Positions 26,683 through 35,126 of a stretch of DNA of 64,000 nucleotides are shown here, one piece after another. A program made the position numbers and the translations under genes. The notes beneath the pieces are model-generated. The model worked only from the letters and a program-made list of their open reading frames with translations, searched no databases and was not told the DNA's origin. The DNA is from UBA5078 sp051252515 (GTDB lineage Bacteria; Pseudomonadota; Gammaproteobacteria; Pseudomonadales; Pseudohongiellaceae): NCBI GenBank assembly GCA_051252515.1, contig JBPOFS010000004.1:124001-188000 (forward strand). Reading direction: 5' to 3'. Numbering within the stretch: the stretch's first letter is position 1; every line of letters starts with the position of its first letter.

Positions 26683-27867
26683 ATGCCTTACACTCAGCTT
26701 GCCACAGGATTACTGGCATTAAGCTTATTCAGCGGTGCTAACGTTTCCGCAGAGCCAATAGATGTAGATCATTTCGCGTTTCTGCAAGCCCAAGGCGAGG
26801 CCTCTTGGATTAGTGCTAATGCCGACCACCCTCTTGCCAATACAGCCTACCGTCCGATACCCGATCTGGCGAACTTCCCGGCCAATTCCGTTAAACGCGA
26901 TCTGGGTTTCGCGTTATTCCACGACACCTCACTCTCTGCCGATGGCACTGTGGCCTGCAACACTTGTCACATGGGTATGATGGGCGGCACCGATGGCATG
27001 AGCATGGCCAGAGGAATCAATGGAGAACGCGGCCCGCGCAACACCCCTACCGTATTCAATGCGGCATTCAATTTCCGTCAATTCTGGGATGGTCGTGCTT
27101 TCGACCTCGACGCACAATCTCTAGAGCCTATAACGAACCCTGTAGAGATGGGTCACGACCTTAACGCTGTTGTTGCAACACTACAGGCCGATGCACGTTA
27201 TACCGCGATGTTTGAAGAGGTTTACGCCGACGGCGTCACAGTTGCCAATCTAGGTAACGCTCTGTCCCAACATACTAAAGATATGACACGCACAGACTCC
27301 CCCTTTAATGATTATCTTAACGACGAGAGCAAAAGCTTGTCCGAACAAGCCCTGCGCGGAAAGGAGCGCTTCGATGCAGTAGGCTGTGTCGCCTGCCATA
27401 ACGGCATCAATCTTGGTGGCAACTCCTACCAACCTGTTGCCAGCTCATTCTCTCTGGCGTTGCAATACGCTCTGCCCGGCGAGGAAGGTTTAGCCGCACG
27501 CAGCGCACGAGAAGAAGATCATTTGGTTTTCAAAGTCCCCCAACTGCATAACGTCGCCATGACAGCCCCCTACTACCACGACGGCAGTGTTTCTACTCTA
27601 CAAGATGCCGTGCGTCGAATGGGCGCACACCAAGTGGGGCGCACCTTAAGCGACCAAGATGTGGAGGATATCAGCGTATTCCTTACTAGTTTGAATAGCG
27701 CCTTCTTCAATCGCGACATGCACAATATGAACAACTCTCAACTTCAAGATGCCGTTCGCCAACAAATGCCAGATGCGGCAGGGCAAGGACACATGCACAA
27801 TAACCACCACGCACCTCAGTCTAGTGGCAGTGACAACAATGCTGCACATCAACATGGAGCGCACTAA
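26683..27867 (+). CDS. Di-heme cytochrome c peroxidase / MauG-family protein with His-rich tail
   Basis: A 394-residue periplasmic protein. The signal peptide ends at NVSAEP; two c-heme sites are present, CNTCH (92-96) and CVACH (235-239); and the family blocks RGPRNTPTVFNAAFNFRQFWDGRA and FKVPQLHNVAMTAPYYHDG are clear. The family reduces peroxide or, like MauG, oxidises residues of a partner protein. The last 48 residues are rich in His, Met, Asn and Gln (HMHNNHH near 370-376, ending HQHGAH), suggesting metal binding. GAGGAA precedes the ATG. It is followed after 3 nt by an exported helical protein, a likely partner. Confidence 0.92.
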   Translation: MPYTQLATGLLALSLFSGANVSAEPIDVDHFAFLQAQGEASWISANADHPLANTAYRPIPDLANFPANSVKRDLGFALFHDTSLSADGTVACNTCHMGMMGGTDGMSMARGINGERGPRNTPTVFNAAFNFRQFWDGRAFDLDAQSLEPITNPVEMGHDLNAVVATLQADARYTAMFEEVYADGVTVANLGNALSQHTKDMTRTDSPFNDYLNDESKSLSEQALRGKERFDAVGCVACHNGINLGGNSYQPVASSFSLALQYALPGEEGLAARSAREEDHLVFKVPQLHNVAMTAPYYHDGSVSTLQDAVRRMGAHQVGRTLSDQDVEDISVFLTSLNSAFFNRDMHNMNNSQLQDAVRQQMPDAAGQGHMHNNHHAPQSSGSDNNAAHQHGAH

Positions 27868-27870
27868 ACT

Positions 27871-28596
27871 ATGATTATTCATAAATTAAAGAAATTTCAT
27901 AGCAAACAGATTCTTGCAGGATTGTTTCTTGCGAGCATGACAGTCCCTTCACTTGCCTTCGCACAAACGCAAATCAGTAACGCGCATCATCAAGACTATT
28001 TAGCGGCATTAAACATTACGACTGAAGCCGAGGCCCGCATCGTCAACGCAATGCAACAAGTACAATCGGGACAAGTGGCGCATTATGACTTCTTGCAAAA
28101 TGAGCATATAGAACTAATACGCCAATCACGTGCCTTAGTATGGCCTCCAAGTGATATTGCATCTCCCAACAAAGACGCTTTGCGCAATGAGGCGCAGGCA
28201 TTACTAGGATCGGCAGAAGCGCTCGAATGGGTTATTGCTGATTACCTACGCGCCTTTGCACAGGTACGCAGTGCGACGAGCAACACTCTAGATATCGCAG
28301 CACAAATCGCACTAAGCGCCACAAGCGAGCTTCAAGGCCTGCTAACAACGCTGCAGACAGAAACGCAAAGCTTTAGGGACTCCGCCTACAAAAATGACCA
28401 AGACTCACTAATACAAGCCTATGACGCCGTACTCAATAGTGACATATCAGAACAACGTCATCGAGAGCTCCAGTTTCAAAAAGAACGAATTACCGTATTT
28501 TCACCACAACTTTCGACACACATGCAGGCATTGATCGACTCAGAGGTGAACGTGCAAGCCGCTCAACTAAAAGCACTTTATGAGGAAGCGATCTGA
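27871..28596 (+). CDS. Exported helical protein, putative partner of the di-heme peroxidase
   Basis: A 241-residue protein with a signal peptide (LFLASMTVPSLAFAQ). I do not recognise a family. The mature part is Ala/Gln/Leu-rich and predicted to be mostly alpha-helical (for example ALRNEAQALLGSAEALEWV and QIALSATSELQGLLTTLQTE), with two tryptophans (in ALVWPPSD and ALEWVIADY). It begins 3 nt after the peroxidase stop, so the two genes form one operon. By analogy with MauG-type systems it could be a substrate or electron-transfer partner, which is inference. Confidence 0.72.
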   Translation: MIIHKLKKFHSKQILAGLFLASMTVPSLAFAQTQISNAHHQDYLAALNITTEAEARIVNAMQQVQSGQVAHYDFLQNEHIELIRQSRALVWPPSDIASPNKDALRNEAQALLGSAEALEWVIADYLRAFAQVRSATSNTLDIAAQIALSATSELQGLLTTLQTETQSFRDSAYKNDQDSLIQAYDAVLNSDISEQRHRELQFQKERITVFSPQLSTHMQALIDSEVNVQAAQLKALYEEAI

Positions 28597-28627
28597 AGGA
28601 AACGATAGCGGAGGAATGAAGGCGTGA

Positions 28628-28664
28628 GTCACCCGTTCTAAGCTGCTCAGGTAGAACGGGTGAC
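28628..28664. terminator. Bidirectional 13-bp hairpin between convergent genes
   Basis: GTCACCCGTTCTA and its exact complement flank an 11-nt loop, 31 nt after the helical-protein gene and 13 nt from the convergent lipoprotein stop. There is no U-tract. Confidence 0.65.
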
Positions 28665-28677
28665 AACAAACAAGGTG

Positions 28678-29196
28678 TTAGCTAGGATAGTTTTCCAGTA
28701 CTTTTAGAAAAGCGGCTCCGAATGCAGGCCGCGCATCACCCTCATGCATATACTCACCAGGGCTCACACTATGAAAGCGAGAAATTTGACCTGCCCATAC
28801 TCTCTCGGATGTGCGTCTATCAACCATGTTGATTTCGATTACAGCAAGATAACGTAGTTCAACGTTTATGCTTTCCATTCTGATGAATGGATCAATATCT
28901 TCTTGCTCCGCATCGAGACTGACGTGTTTATATCTAAGGGTAATCTGCAGGTCGCTGTTACGATCACCTTTGTACAAGCCTTTCTCTCTAGCCGCATTTT
29001 CAAACTCAGCTAACATATAGTCTTCTAAGAACAAAGGCATGTCCTGCGTATCAAGACTGTACGTGGCATATTCAGAGTAATTACCGGGACAACAAAGTGT
29101 CACGGAGGTCCCTATTTGAGGGCTATTATTGGCGCACGCTACCAGAGCTAAAGAAAGTAAAAAGGCAATTGTGACTTTAATTGATTTAAGCGTCAT
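28678..29196 (-). CDS. DUF4136-like lipoprotein
   Basis: A 172-residue lipoprotein with lipobox LVACA (Cys21). The mature part (TYSLDTQDMP, FENAAREKGLYKGDRNSDLQI, TLRYKHVSL, EINMVDRRTSERVWAG) matches the general layout of small DUF4136-type lipoproteins: a short helix region and then strands with an ERVWAG motif. The function is unknown. An AAGGAA ribosome site precedes the ATG. It is monocistronic. Confidence 0.72.
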   Translation of the reverse strand: MTLKSIKVTIAFLLSLALVACANNSPQIGTSVTLCCPGNYSEYATYSLDTQDMPLFLEDYMLAEFENAAREKGLYKGDRNSDLQITLRYKHVSLDAEQEDIDPFIRMESINVELRYLAVIEINMVDRRTSERVWAGQISRFHSVSPGEYMHEGDARPAFGAAFLKVLENYPS

Positions 29197-29325
29197 AGTG
29201 AGTTCCTTTCAGTGGTAACTTGAATGTTACATTCACCACTTAAGCTTAAGGCCTGTGACTACTCTCCACCTTGATTTAAAACAATGAAACAGCAAACGAG
29301 CGCTGCGCTATTTCAAAAAAACTTA

Positions 29326-29694
29326 TCAACTCTGTTCACGCAAAAACTCGATGGCGAGCGCTTTGTCGTCAATCGAAAACACTTTCATCTCGATGCGTCT
29401 AAAAATTTTATCTTCAAGTGTGACTATTTTCTCGATCCAAGCTTTATCTGTCACTATCGCGACTTTGGTGATGTTTGAAATCCCCATATCAAACAGGTAC
29501 TTGAACTTATCGATGATGCCTGCCAACTCCACGCCACCAAAAGAATCGATTTGTTCATAAAGGACTATATTAGTGTGCAGCTTTATTTTTTCTTTCATCT
29601 CGGCGAACGCCATATCCATGTCACTTTCGGTGATCTTTCCCGCCACGTGGAAAGCGACGGCATTCTCGATCCCTATCTCTTCAAGCTTTATCAT
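29326..29694 (-). CDS. SpoIIAA-like STAS-fold protein
   Basis: A 122-residue cytosolic protein of the SpoIIAA-like family (PF11964). It opens IGIENAVAFHVAGKITESDM, continues VLYEQIDSFGGVELAGIIDKFKY and ends DKALAIEFLRE. The fold resembles anti-sigma-factor antagonists, but this family lacks a clear phosphorylated serine motif and is thought to bind lipid or protein. No sigma or anti-sigma gene is adjacent. GAGG precedes the ATG. Confidence 0.82.
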   Translation of the reverse strand: MIKLEEIGIENAVAFHVAGKITESDMDMAFAEMKEKIKLHTNIVLYEQIDSFGGVELAGIIDKFKYLFDMGISNITKVAIVTDKAWIEKIVTLEDKIFRRIEMKVFSIDDKALAIEFLREQS

Positions 29695-29873
29695 CCCGAC
29701 CTCCTCAAAGTATTAAACATTCAATGGTATTGGGCCTTAATAGCGTTCATATCGCAATGCCCGCCCATGGGCTTTACACAAAGCAAGCTTGTTACCTCAA
29801 ACAAACGACTATATTCTCACTCTTATCTACATTTCTTTAAATCATACGCCTATCTGGTAAAAAGAGCCCTGTT

Positions 29874-31634
29874 ATGAAATCTGCACTAACTCTATTAAGC
29901 CTCGCTGTATTAGCTGCCTGTTCCGAACCGAACCAAAGCACAAGCACTCTACCTGCAAGCCCGATGCCTTTGGTTGAGGAGCAAGCGCAAGAGGGTTGGA
30001 GTCACGGGTATATGGCCGCTGTAGCCAACCCCTATGCCACAGAGGCTGCCGTGCAAATGCTCGCGCAAGGGGGTCATGCAGTGGATGCCGCAATCGCAGC
30101 TCATGCGGTGCTCGGATTAGTAGAACCGGAAAGCTCCGGCTTAGGAGGCGGCGGTTTCTTAGTGGTGTACAACCAAGAGGATCAACGCGTGCGCTTTCTC
30201 GACGGAAGGGAAACCGCACCAGCAGGTGCCACCGCCGATATGTTTATGCGTGAAGACCAAGAGATGGGATTTCTAGAGGCTTGGCAAAGTGGCAACGCTG
30301 TTGGTGTACCCGGAGCGATTGCTCTGTATAAACTGGCCCATGACACCTACGGCACCCTACCATGGGCAACGTTGTTTGAGCCGGCCATTACACTTGCCAG
30401 TGAGGGGTTTACCGTGTCAGCCAAAATGGCAGGGTATTTGCCGCAGATGGCGCAAATTTCTCGTCTAGATGAGAACCCTGGTTCTGCCGAGTACTTCTAC
30501 CCCAATGGTCAGCCCTTACAAGCAGGAAGCACCTTACGCAATCCAGAGTATGCCCACACACTAGAGCGTGTTGCCCAAGAAGGCCCATCGGCGTTTTACA
30601 GCGGTGAAATTGCGCAAGCCATGGCAGAAGCGGCGCAAGCAGGGCCGGACAGAGGCAGCATGACTGTCGAAGATATCGCAGGGTATAAAGCAGTAGAACG
30701 CGATGCAATTTGCGGCCCTTGGCGAGATCTCAACATTTGCTCTGCAACGCCCCCCTCTTCTGGGGCAATGCAAATCATGGTGGCAAATCTCTACGATGAA
30801 CTAGTGCCAGAGAACGCCACACAAGCCCAACAAATAGCGGCGTTTGTCGATGCTCAACGCATGGCCTACGCCGACCGAGACTATTACTTTGGGGACCCTG
30901 ATCAAGTGGACGTCCCGTTGGACCAATTGCTAGACCCACGCTATATCCAGTCACGAGGCAGTAATCCAACCGCGCCAGGGGACGTGCCCATGCACGGAGA
31001 CCCAGCGCTTGTCCTAAATACTGACAGTGTGGCTGTGTGGGCCGAAGACAGCACGGATGAAGCCGCAGGTACGACGCATTTCTCGATTGTGGACAACGAA
31101 GGCAACGCGGTCTCTATCACAATGACAGTCGAATCACCCTTTGGCTCAGGACGTTGGGCCGCCGGTTTCGTACTTAATAATGAGATGACCGATTTTGCAC
31201 GGGCCTTCGACGCGAGCGCGCAAGAACCGGCCAATATGATTCGACCTGGCGCTCGTCCTCGCTCGTCGATGTCACCTACCATCATTCTAGATGCTAGCAA
31301 TGAACTCTATATGGTAACCGGTTCGCCCGGCGGCAATTCAATACCAGCCTATACGGCCAAGTCAGTTATGGGCATTGTCGATTGGGGAATGAGCGTACAA
31401 GAAGCGATCAACTTTCCTAATATTATCGCTCGCGGGGAGTCCGTAAGAGTAGAGATCGGCCGTGAACCTGGTCAAGCTCTAGCCGATCAACTAAAAGCTT
31501 CTGGTTATTCCGTACAAGAAGTAGACGGTGAGAACTCGGGCCTTCACGTCATTCTGGTCACCGAAGACGGACTTGTTGGTGCAGCAGACCCACGTCGAGA
31601 AGGCACGGTAATGAGCGGAACTGTGCCAAGATAA
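29874..31634 (+). CDS. ggt: Gamma-glutamyltransferase
   Basis: A 586-residue periplasmic enzyme made as a proenzyme that cuts itself before the catalytic threonine. The site is in GTTHFS, giving Thr400 as the first residue of the small subunit. Supporting blocks are HAVDAAIAAHAVLGLVEPESSG, RFLDGRETAP, NAVGVPG, ERDAICGPW and RPRSSMSPTI near the C-terminus. A lipobox (LAACS, Cys16) suggests a lipoprotein form, which is less usual than a soluble periplasmic one. It cleaves glutathione and other gamma-glutamyl compounds. Its stop codon lies in a hairpin and the acetate kinase gene starts 46 nt later. Confidence 0.94.
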   Translation: MKSALTLLSLAVLAACSEPNQSTSTLPASPMPLVEEQAQEGWSHGYMAAVANPYATEAAVQMLAQGGHAVDAAIAAHAVLGLVEPESSGLGGGGFLVVYNQEDQRVRFLDGRETAPAGATADMFMREDQEMGFLEAWQSGNAVGVPGAIALYKLAHDTYGTLPWATLFEPAITLASEGFTVSAKMAGYLPQMAQISRLDENPGSAEYFYPNGQPLQAGSTLRNPEYAHTLERVAQEGPSAFYSGEIAQAMAEAAQAGPDRGSMTVEDIAGYKAVERDAICGPWRDLNICSATPPSSGAMQIMVANLYDELVPENATQAQQIAAFVDAQRMAYADRDYYFGDPDQVDVPLDQLLDPRYIQSRGSNPTAPGDVPMHGDPALVLNTDSVAVWAEDSTDEAAGTTHFSIVDNEGNAVSITMTVESPFGSGRWAAGFVLNNEMTDFARAFDASAQEPANMIRPGARPRSSMSPTIILDASNELYMVTGSPGGNSIPAYTAKSVMGIVDWGMSVQEAINFPNIIARGESVRVEIGREPGQALADQLKASGYSVQEVDGENSGLHVILVTEDGLVGAADPRREGTVMSGTVPR

Positions 31635-31659
31635 GCCTGCGAGCTACTCGAGGCTTATC
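31630..31659 (+). terminator. Hairpin over the ggt stop codon
   Basis: GATAAGCCT pairs with AGGCTTATC, extended inward by CGAG/CTCG after one bulged G, with loop CTA. There is no U-tract. Only 21 nt remain before the acetate kinase start, so the promoter of that operon must overlap this element or transcription must read through. Confidence 0.6.
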
Positions 31660-31680
31660 CACAATCAAATAGGATTGGCA

Positions 31681-32814
31681 GTGAAAAAAAATGGCACTTT
31701 GCAGATTCAAAAAAGCGATGTGTTGCTGTGTAATGCAGGAAGCAGCACTTTAAAACTATTGCCGCGTCAAGTGGGTCCAGCAGAGGACTCCTATGCTGAC
31801 ATCGTTCAGCTCAGCGGCACAGAAAAAAACTTGCCTCATCTCTTAGAGCAAGCTCTAGAAAATCAATTAGAGCCCCGCGCCATTATGCACCGCATAGTCC
31901 ATGCGGGCGCGGTGAGTGAGCATGCGCAACTAATGGATGACACGGTCCTAGAACGCATCGTACATTGGTCTGTGCTCGCTCCACTGCACAATCCATTGGC
32001 ATTGAAGTTACACGAGATAATGCGTACACGCTGGCCCCATGTGCCTCAGTACGCAGTGTTCGATTCAGGCCTCTACGCTCAGCTTCCCCCAGAAGCCGCT
32101 CGTTATGCCTTGCCCGACTCGCTGTCTTCGCACTGGCCACTGCGTCGCTATGGCTTCCATGGCCTCGCTCATCGCAATCAATGGCGTAATACGCATGCCG
32201 CTTCACAACGCGCGGGAACTGTGGCGCCGGAACGTTTCATCAGCATTCATCTTGGCGGCGGCTGCTCTATGAGCGCATGGCTCGGAGATCGTGTGATCGA
32301 CACCAGCATGGGGTTTACTCCCCTAGAAGGCATGATGATGAGCACTCGCAGTGGTAGCGTTGACCCAGGAATTTTATTGCACCTACTGCAACAAGAGGCT
32401 ATGAGTGGAGAGGACTTGAACGAGCTTCTGACCAAGCATTCAGGCCTAGCAGCACTCGCACCCGGTAAGGGCGACATGCGTGAAATCATGGCCAACACTT
32501 CAGTAGAAGCCCAGCTAGCAATCACACAGTACTGTTATCAAGTACGCAAGCAGATTGGGGCGTTTATCGCAGCGTTAGGAGGCGTTGATGCCATTAGTAT
32601 TGGCGGCGGTGTTGGCGAGAATCAAACGCAAATTCGAGAGCATATATTTACACCCTTGCAGGCATTAGGGATCAGCCTTGATGCGCAACGTAATCTGAAC
32701 GCCCAAGGTGTTTGCTCATTGCATAAAAACGACTCGAAGACCGCTATATGGTTGACGCCCGTCAACGAAATGGAAGAGATGTTAAGGCAGTATAAAGCCT
32801 TAGAGTCACACTAG
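31681..32814 (+). CDS. ackA: Acetate kinase family protein
   Basis: A 377-residue cytosolic ASKHA-fold kinase that would make ATP from acetyl phosphate and ADP. Motifs are CNAGSSTLKL (N-terminal phosphate loop), HRIVHAG, RRYGFHGLAHRN, SMGFTPLEGMMMSTRSGSVDPG, and SIGGGVGENQ. One change stands out: the usual HLGNG loop reads HLGGG (SIHLGGGCSMSAW). The start is GTG at 31681 with TAGGA 6 nt upstream; a TTG two codons earlier is also in frame. It leads a four-gene run with the phosphoketolase, whose product is its substrate. Confidence 0.88.
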   Translation: MKKNGTLQIQKSDVLLCNAGSSTLKLLPRQVGPAEDSYADIVQLSGTEKNLPHLLEQALENQLEPRAIMHRIVHAGAVSEHAQLMDDTVLERIVHWSVLAPLHNPLALKLHEIMRTRWPHVPQYAVFDSGLYAQLPPEAARYALPDSLSSHWPLRRYGFHGLAHRNQWRNTHAASQRAGTVAPERFISIHLGGGCSMSAWLGDRVIDTSMGFTPLEGMMMSTRSGSVDPGILLHLLQQEAMSGEDLNELLTKHSGLAALAPGKGDMREIMANTSVEAQLAITQYCYQVRKQIGAFIAALGGVDAISIGGGVGENQTQIREHIFTPLQALGISLDAQRNLNAQGVCSLHKNDSKTAIWLTPVNEMEEMLRQYKALESH

Positions 32815-32827
32815 TCTGGAGATAAAA

Positions 32828-35116
32828 ATGAGTCATGATAAACAAAAGTGGTTAGCCGGCTATGGTGTGATTGTTCACAGCAATGAAACGATTGCGCGCG
32901 TAGAGACGCTTGTCGACCAACTCGCTGCCAAAAAGCTTTGCAATACGGAGCAAGCATGGCAGTTTTTTGCAGCCGCCGATCGAGTGGCTAATATGGGCTT
33001 ATGGACTACGGTGCATATGACTTATGCACAACAGGTGTACCTTGATGGCCGCACCATGCAAGCCGAAGACTTCAAAACTGTCCCCGAAGGCCATACCGGT
33101 GGGGCTCTCAACATTGTGCCTGCCTATGTAGGCTATCTTCTAGCCAATGCACTGAGCGGCAAAACAAGGGCCTGGTTGATGGGCCAAGGGCATTGCGTCG
33201 CTGCAATAGACGCTGTCAATGTGATGACCCGAAATTTAGAGCCCGAACAAGACACTCGTTATGCTTTTAACGATGCCGGGCTTAGCAAGCTATGCCAAGA
33301 TTTCTATAGCTATGAAATTGGTGACAATGGTCGCCCCGTAGCGCCTTTAGGCAGTCATGTTAACGTCTTCACCGCAGGCGGTATCAGCGAGGGTGGATAC
33401 CTAGGATTTGCGGGTCTGCAATACGTGCACATGCCGTTGCCCGGGCAAGAGCTTGTAAGTTTTCTTAGCGATGGCGCCTTCGAGGAGCAACGCGGAAGCG
33501 ATTGGGCGGCACGCTGGTGGCGAGGGGAAGACACTGGCTTAGTGATGCCCATCATGATCGCCAACGGACGACGAATTGACCAGAGAACCACAATGTCGCA
33601 ATCCGGTGGCGTACACTGGTTTCGTGAGCACTTACGTTTAAATGGATTCGAACCTGTTGATATCGACGGTCGTGACCCTGCCGCATTTGCGTGGGCGATA
33701 CTCACCATGGCCATGGACTTAGAACAACAACACCAAGAGATCCAAGCTGGCACACGCCAATACCCTGTGCGCTTGCCTTATGCCATTGCAGAGACAGTTA
33801 AAGGCTTCGGTTTTCCTGGTGCGGGAACGAACGCGGCGCACAATCTTCCACTGCCTAAAAGCTGCGCGAGCGATGAAGAAAGCCGCGACCTATTCAATAA
33901 AGGTTGCGAGAAACTATACGTCCCACAGCTAGAGCTTGGAAAAGCTATCGCTATATTAAACTGTCACGGCGCACAAAAGCGCGAAGCCGAGAAAGACCAC
34001 CCTTTACGCAAATTTACAGTCCCTACACCGGTGATCCCCGACAACCAAATTCTCAAGGGCAACACTTCACCAATGGCCGCCATTGATGCATGGTTCGTCG
34101 AGTTTGTGCAGCACAATTCGAGCCGCCGTTTTCGCGTTGGTAACCCGGATGAAATGCGCAGTAATCGCATGAATTTGAGTCTCGACTTGCTTCAGCATCG
34201 AGTGACCTCACCAGAGAAAGGAGTCGCAGAGTCGATACAGGGCGGCGTCATTACCGCGCTCAACGAAGAGGCCGTTATAAGCGCGGTACTCGCAAACAAA
34301 CAAGGCATCAACCTTGCCGTGACTTATGAAGCGTTTGCAGTAAAGATGCTCGGTGCTATGCGGCAAGAGGTCATTTTCGCTCGTCATACTCTCGAAACGG
34401 GGCGCATCGTGCCATGGCTGAGTGTCCCTTTATTGCTTAGCTCTCATACATGGGAAAACGGCAAGAACGAGCAATCCCATCAAGACCCGACACTGTGCGA
34501 AGCTTGGATGGGTGAAATGGCTGACGTGGCACCTGTGCTGTTTCCATTCGACGCCAATGTTGCTGTGGAGATCATGCGCAGTCTTTACCAACAGCGAGGC
34601 ACTCTCGCAGCAATAGTAGCGCCAAAGAACATCACTCCGCTGCACTGTACGGTCGAACAAGCTCAACAAGCGGTCAACGATGGCGCGATTGAATTGAGCC
34701 ATGACGCGGACCCAGAAATCCAATTCTTGGCAATTGGGGCTTATCAGCTAAGCGCCGTGCTCAAGGCTGCGGCTGCATTACGAGAGTTAGGACGACGATG
34801 TTCGGTAGTGGCTATCGTTGAGCCCGGACGATTCCGCATTCCACGCGACGAACGTGAAGCTCAATATGTCCATAGTAAAGCGCAGATAGCCCAAATCATT
34901 ACCCCCGTAAGCAATCGCTTAATAGTCTGTCACACGCACCCAGAGGTCATGACAGGTGTGCTGAGAAACTTAGATACAGGGCCTAATAATATGCATGTGC
35001 TTGGCTATCGCAACCGAGGCGGCACTCTAGATGTGCGGGGTATGCAGCAAGCCAATGGACAAAACTGGCAACAAATTTTGCAACAAGCAAACACACAGCT
35101 TGATGCGCATGCATAA
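32828..35116 (+). CDS. xfp: Xylulose-5-phosphate/fructose-6-phosphate phosphoketolase
   Basis: A 762-residue ThDP enzyme that splits xylulose 5-phosphate (or fructose 6-phosphate) with phosphate into acetyl phosphate plus glyceraldehyde 3-phosphate (or erythrose 4-phosphate). Family blocks are EGHTGGALNIVPAYVGYL, GQGHCVAA, SHVNVFTAGGISEGGYLGF, FLSDGAFEEQRGSDWA (ThDP region), KGFGFPGAGTNAAHNLPLP, TYEAFAVKMLGAM and HDGSV-free C-terminal region ending with the RNRGGTLDVRGM block. GGAG lies 8 nt before the ATG. It follows acetate kinase after 13 nt. Its AAGGAG-overlapping stop codon carries the ribosome site of the next gene. Confidence 0.95.
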   Translation: MSHDKQKWLAGYGVIVHSNETIARVETLVDQLAAKKLCNTEQAWQFFAAADRVANMGLWTTVHMTYAQQVYLDGRTMQAEDFKTVPEGHTGGALNIVPAYVGYLLANALSGKTRAWLMGQGHCVAAIDAVNVMTRNLEPEQDTRYAFNDAGLSKLCQDFYSYEIGDNGRPVAPLGSHVNVFTAGGISEGGYLGFAGLQYVHMPLPGQELVSFLSDGAFEEQRGSDWAARWWRGEDTGLVMPIMIANGRRIDQRTTMSQSGGVHWFREHLRLNGFEPVDIDGRDPAAFAWAILTMAMDLEQQHQEIQAGTRQYPVRLPYAIAETVKGFGFPGAGTNAAHNLPLPKSCASDEESRDLFNKGCEKLYVPQLELGKAIAILNCHGAQKREAEKDHPLRKFTVPTPVIPDNQILKGNTSPMAAIDAWFVEFVQHNSSRRFRVGNPDEMRSNRMNLSLDLLQHRVTSPEKGVAESIQGGVITALNEEAVISAVLANKQGINLAVTYEAFAVKMLGAMRQEVIFARHTLETGRIVPWLSVPLLLSSHTWENGKNEQSHQDPTLCEAWMGEMADVAPVLFPFDANVAVEIMRSLYQQRGTLAAIVAPKNITPLHCTVEQAQQAVNDGAIELSHDADPEIQFLAIGAYQLSAVLKAAAALRELGRRCSVVAIVEPGRFRIPRDEREAQYVHSKAQIAQIITPVSNRLIVCHTHPEVMTGVLRNLDTGPNNMHVLGYRNRGGTLDVRGMQQANGQNWQQILQQANTQLDAHA

Positions 35117-35126
35117 GGAGCCCAAT

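Noticed and set aside
35031..35126. Upstream in-frame ATG codons for the phosphorylase that overlap the phosphoketolase gene
   Set aside because: The GTG at 35127 has an AAGGAG site 7 nt upstream and gives the normal family N-terminus; the overlap region reads as phosphoketolase.
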